From contig NZ_JAKUHT010000019.1 of assembly GCF_022436705.1 (NCBI RefSeq), positions 1-61,504 of the forward strand: a stretch of DNA of 61,504 nucleotides, written 5' to 3'. Of the stretch, positions 48,165 to 61,504 are shown one piece after another. The notes under the pieces are model-generated. The model saw only the letters and a list, made by a program, of their open reading frames with translations. It made no database searches and was not told the origin of the DNA. Source of the DNA: Nocardioides sp. CFH 31398 (GTDB lineage Bacteria; Actinomycetota; Actinomycetes; Propionibacteriales; Nocardioidaceae). Within the stretch, counting starts at the first letter, position 1. Each line of letters begins with the position of its first letter. A program made the position numbers and the translations under genes.

Positions 48165-49286
48165 ATGTGTACCGAAGACCCCAGCGGGGGACCGTCCTCC
48201 ACGATGGATCCGCACTACTGGCAGGCCGTGGCCGCCGGCGACCGCCGACAGGCTCTCGCCGCGGTCAAACGACTCCGCGCGGAGGGGGCGTCGACCGCCG
48301 AGATCCTGCGCGACCACCTCCTCGTCGCCCAGCACCGCGTCGGCGAGCTGTGGGCCACCGGCGAGTGGAGCGTGGCGCAGGAGCACACGGCGACCTCCGT
48401 CAACGAGGGCCTGCTGCTGTGGCTCGGCTCCTTCAACGCCCAGCCCCGCCGCGACGGACCCCTCGTGCTGGTGGCCTGCGTCGAGGGTGAGCAGCACGCC
48501 TTCGCCTCCCTGGTCGTCTCCGAGATCCTCATGGCCCACGGCCTGCGCGTCGACCACGTCGGCGGGACGCCGGACGCCGACGCCCTGCTGGAGCGTGCGG
48601 TGAACCAGCGCTCGGACGCCGTCCTGCTGAGCGCCTCGCTGACCTCCTCACTCGGCCGCGCCAGCGCCCTGGTCAAGCGGCTGCGCGACCAGGGCCTGCG
48701 GGTCGTGGTCGGCGGCCAGGCCTTCGGGGACGACGAGAGGCGCGCCCGGGCGATCGGCGCCAGCGCCTGGTGCGCCGGACCGGAGGAGGCCGTCGCCTGG
48801 GTGACCGCGATCGCGCAGGATCCGCAGTCCGACCGTCTCAGCGGCTCCGTCGCCGCCTCGGCCTCCGACGACGTGGCGTGGCTCGAGCAGTACCGCGAGC
48901 AGATGGTCGCCTACGTGACCGTCGGGCTGCGCCGTGCCGGCCAGGCCCCCGACGTCGACCCCGGCGACCTGGAGGGCTGGGTGGACCACCTCGTCGGCTG
49001 CCTGTCGGCGACCCTCGCCACCGACGACGAGACCATCCTGCTCGAGGCCAACGACTGGCTCGGACGCGTGCTCACCGCCCGCGACCTCGACCCCGGCCTG
49101 GTGGACCGCGTCCTCGACCTCCTGCGGGAGCCCGTCGCCAGCCGGTCCGCCGCCGCGGGCCTGGTGCACAACGCCCGCATCCTGCTGGCGGCGGCCCGAC
49201 GCCCGACGGGTCCCCTGCGCATCCCGCCCCCCGCGACCTCCCGCGAGGACCGGCCCGCGGCCGGCATGGGCGAGACGGCGACCTAG
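48165..49286 (+). CDS. Cobalamin (B12)-binding protein with CarH-type light-sensing motifs, no DNA-binding domain
   Basis: A 373-residue protein. Residues about 15-90 form a B12 cap-type helical domain ending in W63-x9-E73-H74, the Wx9EH motif typical of adenosylcobalamin photoreceptors of the CarH/LitR family. The Rossmann-like B12-binding domain follows (about 98-215) with the axial-ligand histidine H111 in EGEQHAFA and VVVGGQAFGD. A helical C-terminal region (about 235-350) is unrecognised. The MerR-type wHTH that precedes this module in CarH is missing. ATG 48165 has GGTGGAGGACGC. Its TAG stop shares the tetramer CTAG with the convergent guanine deaminase gene. Confidence 0.85.
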   Translation: MCTEDPSGGPSSTMDPHYWQAVAAGDRRQALAAVKRLRAEGASTAEILRDHLLVAQHRVGELWATGEWSVAQEHTATSVNEGLLLWLGSFNAQPRRDGPLVLVACVEGEQHAFASLVVSEILMAHGLRVDHVGGTPDADALLERAVNQRSDAVLLSASLTSSLGRASALVKRLRDQGLRVVVGGQAFGDDERRARAIGASAWCAGPEEAVAWVTAIAQDPQSDRLSGSVAASASDDVAWLEQYREQMVAYVTVGLRRAGQAPDVDPGDLEGWVDHLVGCLSATLATDDETILLEANDWLGRVLTARDLDPGLVDRVLDLLREPVASRSAAAGLVHNARILLAAARRPTGPLRIPPPATSREDRPAAGMGETAT

Positions 49287-50575
49287 GCGTCGACCGCCAG
49301 GGCGGCGTGCGCCACCTCCCCGTCGACCCACACCGTGCGCACGTCGGACGGCGTCCCGAGGGCGAACAGCTTGGCCAGGGCGTCGTCCGGGCTCGCCGCG
49401 TGGCGCAGCCCGACGTCCAGGGTGGAGCCGGGGGCCGGCCGGTAGTGCTGGGCGTCGAAGCGCATCCCGACGCCGAGGTGGCCGACGTCCGGCAGCCCGA
49501 GGGCGGCGGCGCCGGCGGTGGTCGCGAGGTGCAGCAGGTGCGCGGGGGTGAGCGGGTGGCCGGCGTCGCCGAGGAGCTGCTGGACGAAGTAGGCCTGCAG
49601 GCCCTCCTTGAGCAGCGAGAAGCCCGTGCCGGCGCCGACGTCGGAGCCGAGCGCGACCGGGACCCCGGCGGTGAGGTGGCGCGCCAGCGGGAACAGCCCG
49701 CTGCCCAGGGCGCCGTTGGACGTCGGGCAGTGCGCCACCGCCGTGCCCCGCTCGGCGAGCGTCACGAGCTCGGCGCCGGTCGGGTGGACGTCGTGGGCGA
49801 GGACGGCCGGCCCGTCGAGCAGGCCGTGCCGGTCGTAGCTGTCGACGTACGACGCCGAGCAGGCCTCGCCGACCGCCAGCACCTCGGCGACGTTCTCGTT
49901 GATGTGGCTGGTGACGAACGCGCCGTCGACCTCCCGCGCCAGGGCGGCGCAGGCGTCGAGCAGCGGCTCGCCGCACGACAGCGAGAAGCGGGGGGTGACG
50001 GCGTACCGGGCCCGGTCGACGCCGTGCCACCGCTGCGCCAGCGCGAGGCCCTCGTCGTAGGCGCGCTGCGGGGTGGTCCACAGGTCGTCGCGCAGCAGCC
50101 GGTCGCTCACCACGAGGCCGGCGGTGACGCGCAGGCCGGCGACGGCGGCCTCGGCGAAGAGCAGGTCGACCGCGGGGGCGAAGTGGGCGCCGAACACGAG
50201 CGCGGACGTCGTCCCGGCCTGCACCAGCCCCGACACGAAGTCGGTCGCCACCGAGGCGGCGTACGCCGGGTCGGCCAGGCGGGCCTCCTCGGGCAGGGCG
50301 CACCGCTCGAGCCACTCCAGCAGCGGCATCCCGAGCCCGGCGATGACGCGGACCTGCGGGAGGTGCACGTGGGTGTCCACGAACCCGGGCAGCAGCAGCC
50401 CGTCGCGCAGGTCGACGACCTCGTGGCCCGGCGCCGCGGCGAGCACCTCCGCGAAGGGTCCCCGCGCGGCCACGACGCCGTCGACGACGAGCAGGCCGGC
50501 GTCGTCGTCGCTGCGCAGCGTGCCGCCGGCGAAGGGGTCGTCGGGGGTGTCGAGCACCCGGGCACGGACGAGCAT
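49283..50575 (-). CDS. guaD: Guanine deaminase (amidohydrolase family)
   Basis: A 430-residue zinc amidohydrolase. LLPGFVDTHVHLPQVRVI (metal HxH), TSHINENVAEV, LAHDVHPTG, AHCPTSNGALGSGLFPL and ALGSDVGAGTGFSLL match the ATZ/TRZ-like guanine deaminase group. It converts guanine to xanthine, which feeds the xanthine dehydrogenase encoded by the same operon (xdhA-xdhB-xdhC-guaD). ATG 50575 shares one base with the xdhC stop. The longer open frame upstream is a shadow of xdhC. Confidence 0.92.
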   Translation of the reverse strand: MLVRARVLDTPDDPFAGGTLRSDDDAGLLVVDGVVAARGPFAEVLAAAPGHEVVDLRDGLLLPGFVDTHVHLPQVRVIAGLGMPLLEWLERCALPEEARLADPAYAASVATDFVSGLVQAGTTSALVFGAHFAPAVDLLFAEAAVAGLRVTAGLVVSDRLLRDDLWTTPQRAYDEGLALAQRWHGVDRARYAVTPRFSLSCGEPLLDACAALAREVDGAFVTSHINENVAEVLAVGEACSASYVDSYDRHGLLDGPAVLAHDVHPTGAELVTLAERGTAVAHCPTSNGALGSGLFPLARHLTAGVPVALGSDVGAGTGFSLLKEGLQAYFVQQLLGDAGHPLTPAHLLHLATTAGAAALGLPDVGHLGVGMRFDAQHYRPAPGSTLDVGLRHAASPDDALAKLFALGTPSDVRTVWVDGEVAHAALAVDA

Positions 50576-51411
50576 CAGGCCTCCACCCGTCCGGTCACGC
50601 CCCCGGTCACGCGCTCGGCGGCGAAGCGCTGCAGCAGGTCGGCGGCGACGCTGACGGCGATGACGGCGGGCTCCTTGCCGACGAGGTCGGGCAGCCCGAT
50701 GGGGGTGCGGATCGCGGCGACCCGCGCCGGGTCGTGGCCCTCCTCGGCGAGCCGCGCGGTGAAGCGGGCCCACTTGCCGGCCGAGCCGATGAGCCCGACG
50801 GAGCCGAGGTGCTCGGCCCGCAGCGCGGCGTCGCAGAGCGCGACGTCCTCGGCGTGGTCGTGCGTCATGACGAGCACGTGGGTGCCGGCGGGCAGCTCCG
50901 CGACGACCAGCTCGGGCAGCACGGGGACGCGGTGCACGTGGACGTCGGCCACCGCGTCGTCGAGCACCGCGAGGCGCTCGTCGGTCAGCTGCTCGGCGCG
51001 GGAGTCGACGAGGTGCAGGTCGAGGTCGTGCCGGGCCAGCACCCGCGCGAGCTCCAGCCCGACGTGACCCACCCCGAACACCGCGACGGCCGGGACGACC
51101 GGCAGCGGCTCGTGCAGCAGCGTCACCTCGCCGCCGCAGCACTGCACGCCGTGGCGGTACGGCGCCCGGTCCGACAGCGCCACCGTCTCCAGCGCAGCGT
51201 CGCTCGCCCCGGCGGCCAGCAGCGCGCGGGCCCGCTCCGTCGCGACGGCCTCCAGGTTGCCGCCGCCGACGGTGCCCCACGCGGCGTCCGCGGTGACGAC
51301 CAGCTTCGCGCCGGCCGCCCGCGGGGCGTGGCCCCGGGCGGCGGCCACCGTCACGAGGACGCCGGGGCGCCGCTCGGCGCGCAGCCGCCGGACGGCCTGC
51401 TCCCATCTCAT
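50575..51411 (-). CDS. xdhC: Xanthine dehydrogenase accessory protein XdhC
   Basis: A 278-residue molybdenum-cofactor chaperone that binds and sulfurates Moco and inserts it into XdhB. GAKLVVTADAAWGTVGGGNLE, QCCGGEVTLL, the Rossmann-like VAVFGVGHVGLELARVLA and GLIGSAGKWARFTARL are XdhC hallmarks. ATG 51411 follows GGGGGGAG. It ends in a TGATG junction with guaD. Confidence 0.93.
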   Translation of the reverse strand: MRWEQAVRRLRAERRPGVLVTVAAARGHAPRAAGAKLVVTADAAWGTVGGGNLEAVATERARALLAAGASDAALETVALSDRAPYRHGVQCCGGEVTLLHEPLPVVPAVAVFGVGHVGLELARVLARHDLDLHLVDSRAEQLTDERLAVLDDAVADVHVHRVPVLPELVVAELPAGTHVLVMTHDHAEDVALCDAALRAEHLGSVGLIGSAGKWARFTARLAEEGHDPARVAAIRTPIGLPDLVGKEPAVIAVSVAADLLQRFAAERVTGGVTGRVEA

Positions 51412-51421
51412 GGCTCCCCCC

Positions 51422-55302
<3,881 letters not shown>

Positions 55303-55453
55303 GGGCCCGATCCTGCCTCCCCGCCCCGCCCGAGGCCCGCGTCGTGGTCGGATCGTTGTGGAACGGACGCCGGCGGTGGCCGGGGTGTCCTCACTCCCGC
55401 GTCGGCTGACGCGTCCGTCGGTGCCGCGTCCGACGTGGTGCGAGAATCGGCGC

Positions 55454-58937
<3,484 letters not shown>

Positions 58938-58983
58938 TTCGGCGGCCCCTCCTGCTCGGGTCGGTGACAGGCCGCAGGACAGT

Positions 58984-59640
58984 CTACGGCGCGGGGGGAC
59001 TGCTCTCCGTGAGCATCTCATCGGCGGCCGCGAGCTGCTCCGCCTCGATCTCGAGGCTCTCGGTGTCGGCGTCGAGACGGTCGTGGGTGATGATCGACTG
59101 CAGCGCCCGCAGGGCGGCGGAGGCCTCCGCGCCCCAGCTCGCGACGTAGCTGTACTGCCACCACCACAGCGCCTCGCGCACCCGGCCGCCGCGGTAGTGC
59201 CGCAGGCCGTGCGCCAGCGCCGTGGCGACGCTGGTGAGGTCGTCCGACAGCCGGGAGGGCACGAGGTCCTCCGGCAGGTAGGGGTCGAACACCTCGCCGT
59301 ACACGTCGGCGCCGCCGAGCATCGTCGCCAGCTGCTCGCGCATGGTGTCGAGGTCGGGGTCGGGGCCGTCGTCCGGCTCGAACTCGCTGGCGGGCGTGAA
59401 GTCCTCCCGCACGGCGAGACCGGCGCCGGCCAGCAGCACCTCGGACACCTCCACCAGGAGCAGGGAGACGCCCCGACCGGGGTCGCCCTCGCGGGCGATG
59501 GTCATCAGGGCGTCGAGGAACTGCTCGATCCGCGCGGCCACCTCGTGGGCGCGGTCGGGCGAGATGCTGTCGGGAGCGGTCTCGGGGGGCACCCCCACCA
59601 CCGTCTCGGTCACGGTCTGGTTCTCGGTCGGCTCACGCAT
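58984..59640 (-). CDS. DUF5063 family protein
   Basis: A 218-residue acidic cytosolic protein. The central helical region includes [36 protein letters not shown] and [47 protein letters not shown] is the most distinctive part. The family is common downstream of recR in actinobacteria and has no known function. ATG 59640 has GGAGGAGTGCCG and overlaps the recR end by 8 bp. Confidence 0.85.
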   Translation of the reverse strand: MREPTENQTVTETVVGVPPETAPDSISPDRAHEVAARIEQFLDALMTIAREGDPGRGVSLLLVEVSEVLLAGAGLAVREDFTPASEFEPDDGPDPDLDTMREQLATMLGGADVYGEVFDPYLPEDLVPSRLSDDLTSVATALAHGLRHYRGGRVREALWWWQYSYVASWGAEASAALRALQSIITHDRLDADTESLEIEAEQLAAADEMLTESSPPAP

Positions 59641-60232
59641 CGGCACTCCTCCGTCCTGCGAACGCCCGTCCGAGGGTGACTTCGTCCGCGTACTCCAGGT
59701 CACCACCTACGGGCAGTCCACTCGCGAGACGAGTCACACGCAAGCCCATGGGACGCAGCGCACGTGTGAGGAACGTCGCCGTCGCCTCCCCCTCGAGGTT
59801 GGGGTCGGTGGCCAGGATGACCTCGGTGATCGCCCCGTCGGCCAGGCGTGACATGAGCTCGGTGATGTGCAGCTGCTCCGGGCCGATGCCCTCGATCGGC
59901 GAGATGGCCCCGCCGAGCACGTGGTAGCGACCGCGGTACTCCCGGGTCCGCTCGATCGCCACGACGTCCTTGTACTCCTCGACCACGCAGATCACCGAGG
60001 GATCGCGGCGCGGGTCACGGCAGATGCGGCACTGCTCGTCCTCGGAGACGTTGAAGCAGACGGAGCAGAACTTCACCCGCGCCTTGACCTCGACCAGCAC
60101 GTCGGCGAGCCGGCGGACGTCGACGGGGTCGGCCTGCAGCAGGTGGAACGCGATCCGCTGGGCGCTCTTGGGACCGACCCCGGGCAGGCGCCCGAGCTCG
60201 TCGATGAGGTCCTGGACGACGCCCTCGTACAC
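59633..60232 (-). CDS. recR: Recombination mediator RecR
   Basis: A 199-residue protein. An HhH DNA-binding N-terminus ([24 protein letters not shown]), the C4 zinc finger ([18 protein letters not shown]) and the TOPRIM domain ([31 protein letters not shown]) are complete. It loads RecA on gapped DNA together with RecO. The start is GTG 60232. Standard dnaX-ybaB-recR order. Confidence 0.98.
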   Translation of the reverse strand: MYEGVVQDLIDELGRLPGVGPKSAQRIAFHLLQADPVDVRRLADVLVEVKARVKFCSVCFNVSEDEQCRICRDPRRDPSVICVVEEYKDVVAIERTREYRGRYHVLGGAISPIEGIGPEQLHITELMSRLADGAITEVILATDPNLEGEATATFLTRALRPMGLRVTRLASGLPVGGDLEYADEVTLGRAFAGRRSADA

Positions 60233-60251
60233 GGTGTGTGGTCCCGGCCCC

Positions 60252-60662
60252 TCAGAATCCGGTGGGGTTGCCGCCGCCGGGCAGGCCGCCCGGGCCGCCG
60301 AGGCCCTCGGGCATCCCCCCGCCCAGGCCGCCCGCGAGCGGGCCGAGCTTCTCGGCCGCCAGCGCGTCGGCGCGCGACTTGGCGTCGCGGTACGCCGCCA
60401 CGACGAGGTCGCCGAGGTCGCCGAGGTCGTCCTCGCTCGAGCCGTCGAACCGGCCCGGCTTCACGGTGACGCCGGCCAGCTCGCCGGTGCCGGTGACCGT
60501 CACGGTGACGTCGCCGCCGCCGACGCTGCCCTCGACCGTGGCCTCGGCCAGGTCGGCCTGGGCCTGCTCGAGCTGCTGCTGCATCTGCTGTGCCTGGGCG
60601 AGCAGCGCGTTCATGTCGAAGCCGCCGCCGCCACCGAGGGCGTCGAAGGGATTCTGGGTCAT
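60252..60662 (-). CDS. YbaB/EbfC nucleoid-associated protein
   Basis: A 136-residue DNA-binding protein. [22 protein letters not shown] forms the long N-terminal helix, and [22 protein letters not shown] the central sheet. The family binds DNA as a dimer. The Gly/Pro-rich C-terminal tail (about 30 residues) is longer than in E. coli YbaB. ATG 60662. It lies between dnaX and recR. Confidence 0.95.
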   Translation of the reverse strand: MTQNPFDALGGGGGFDMNALLAQAQQMQQQLEQAQADLAEATVEGSVGGGDVTVTVTGTGELAGVTVKPGRFDGSSEDDLGDLGDLVVAAYRDAKSRADALAAEKLGPLAGGLGGGMPEGLGGPGGLPGGGNPTGF

Positions 60663-60726
60663 GGGTACCGCCTCTGGTCGGTTCGGGTCCGGTCGGTGTG
60701 TCGAGGGTCTGGGGTGCGGGGCGGGG

Positions 60727-61504
60727 TCACGTGCGGGGGATCTCGTCGATCACCCGGGCGCCCAGCTCGCGCTGCAGCAGCTCGGTGCCCGCCAGCTCGT
60801 CGTCCACGTCGGGGTCGTCGCGGTCGGCGCCGCCGTCGGCGTCGACGTCGGGGCCGCCGGCGGACGGCGGCGGCCCGGCGGGCCGGGTGGCGGTGATGGC
60901 CTCGCGGGCCGAGGCCCGAGCCTCGGCGACCCGGTCCTGGGCGGGCCCCGGGTCACGACCGGGCGGGCCCGGGTCGTCGTCCACCGGCTCGGGCGGCGGC
61001 GGCACGGGTTCCGCCTCGGGGCCGGTGTCCGCGGGCGGCACCTCGAGGGGCTCCCGACCGACCGGCGCCGCCGCGGGCGGGGGCGGCGGCGAGCCGGGTC
61101 GGACACCCGGGTCCATGATCGCCTCGATGCGCCACCGCGCACCGAGCACCTCGGACGCGATCTCGGCGACCAGGTCGGGCGACCCGCCGCCGACGAACGA
61201 GTCGCGGGCGCCGGCGTTGGTGAAGCCGAGGGTGACGACGTTGCCGTCGACCCCGACGACCTGGCTGTTCTGCGACAGGTGCATCCAGGTGACACGGCGA
61301 CGGTCCTTGGCCGCATCGACCACGTCGGGCCACAACCGGCGGACCTCCACCAGCGTCATCCCGCCGCTGGAGGGGGCCGGCGCGGGGGGCGGCTCGGCGC
61401 GTGGGGCGGCGCGTGGGGCGGCCGGCGGAGGCGTCGGCGCGGTCTCCCGGGCGGCGGGGGCGGGCTCGGGCTCCGGGCTCGGCGGGACGACGGGGTCGGG
61501 CTCG
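60727..61504 (-). CDS. dnaX: DNA polymerase III gamma/tau subunit, C-terminal part (5' end outside window)
   Basis: The reverse frame is open from position 61503 to a TGA at 60727 (about 258 codons). It begins in a Pro/Ala/Glu-rich linker, then shows the tau domain III-like part (LVEVRRLWPDVVDAAKDRRRVTWMHLSQNSQVVGVDG, then LVAEIASEVLGARWRIEAI), followed by another acidic Pro-rich stretch ending LLQRELGARVIDEIPRT. The ATPase domains lie beyond the window. The identification rests on these C-terminal blocks and on the order dnaX-ybaB-recR. Confidence 0.9.
   Translation of the reverse strand, partial: EPDPVVPPSPEPEPAPAARETAPTPPPAAPRAAPRAEPPPAPAPSSGGMTLVEVRRLWPDVVDAAKDRRRVTWMHLSQNSQVVGVDGNVVTLGFTNAGARDSFVGGGSPDLVAEIASEVLGARWRIEAIMDPGVRPGSPPPPPAAAPVGREPLEVPPADTGPEAEPVPPPPEPVDDDPGPPGRDPGPAQDRVAEARASAREAITATRPAGPPPSAGGPDVDADGGADRDDPDVDDELAGTELLQRELGARVIDEIPRT

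Overview
The window is about 61.5 kb of very GC-rich DNA with strongly GC-biased third codon positions, many GTG starts, 1-8 bp start/stop overlaps (often ATGA or GTGA), several promoters that look leaderless, a WhiB regulator, a SARP-type regulator and a eukaryotic-like Ser/Thr kinase. This points to an actinobacterium. The gene orders dnaX-ybaB-recR-(DUF5063)-lysC-asd and arsA1-arsA2-whiB-ponA2-metallophosphoesterase, plus an intergenic palindrome family built on GGTTGAGGTGCGAG / GAGCCTCGAAACCC, suggest a Nocardioides-like member of the Nocardioidaceae. The species cannot be named from sequence reading alone.

Layout. 1-7.7 kb: the end of an Nramp-like transporter, an AbiEi/PD-(D/E)XK-like protein, an SsuD-like monooxygenase, the vitamin B6 synthase pair pdxS-pdxT, a TfoX-like protein, and a 3-oxoacid CoA-transferase pair (scoA-scoB) divergent from an IclR regulator. 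8-30.6 kb: an accessory catabolic region. It holds a branched-chain-amino-acid-type ABC importer, a cyclase/formamidase-like hydrolase, a zinc alcohol dehydrogenase, a three-subunit molybdenum hydroxylase, a Tm-1-like (UPF0261) protein, a histidine phosphatase, a beta-keto-acid cleavage enzyme (BKACE), two closely similar GntR/FCD regulators, a PEP-synthase-like dikinase split into two genes, a fumarylacetoacetase-fold hydrolase, an ABM-type small monooxygenase, an aldehyde dehydrogenase, a metallo-beta-lactamase-fold hydrolase and a PEP-hydrolase-family TIM barrel. 30.7-37.2 kb: conserved housekeeping (ArsA-like ATPase pair, WhiB, PonA-type PBP, YqeY, metallophosphoesterase, tRNA-Pro(CGG)). 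37.3-44.7 kb: SARP/NB-ARC regulator, Ser/Thr kinase with an FG-GAP ectodomain, a lipoprotein, a VOC protein and a secreted glycerophosphodiesterase. 44.7-55.3 kb: a second AbiEi-like protein and a purine-degradation block (OHCU decarboxylase, urate oxidase, guanine deaminase, xdhC, xdhB, xdhA), interrupted by a methyltransferase and a free-standing B12-binding protein with CarH-type photoreceptor motifs. 55.4-61.5 kb: a Pro/Glu-repeat membrane protein, then asd, lysC, a DUF5063 protein, recR, ybaB and the 3' part of dnaX.

How the genes may work together. A 16-bp palindrome-like site (consensus CGATTATCGATtAtcG) occurs upstream of the ABC importer, between the cyclase and the alcohol dehydrogenase operon, and upstream of the split dikinase operon. 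The two GntR/FCD genes inside the region have nearly identical recognition helices, so they are the obvious candidates to bind it. The inference is one regulon for import, molybdenum-dependent hydroxylation, ATP-dependent phosphorylation, ring or chain cleavage and beta-keto-acid release of an unidentified, perhaps aromatic or heterocyclic, compound. BKACE would yield acetoacetate, which the nearby ScoAB could activate. I do not recognise this gene combination as a described pathway.

The only gene-free stretch over 300 bp is 22482-22926. It holds a dispersed palindromic repeat, a separate nested palindrome and the third operator copy.
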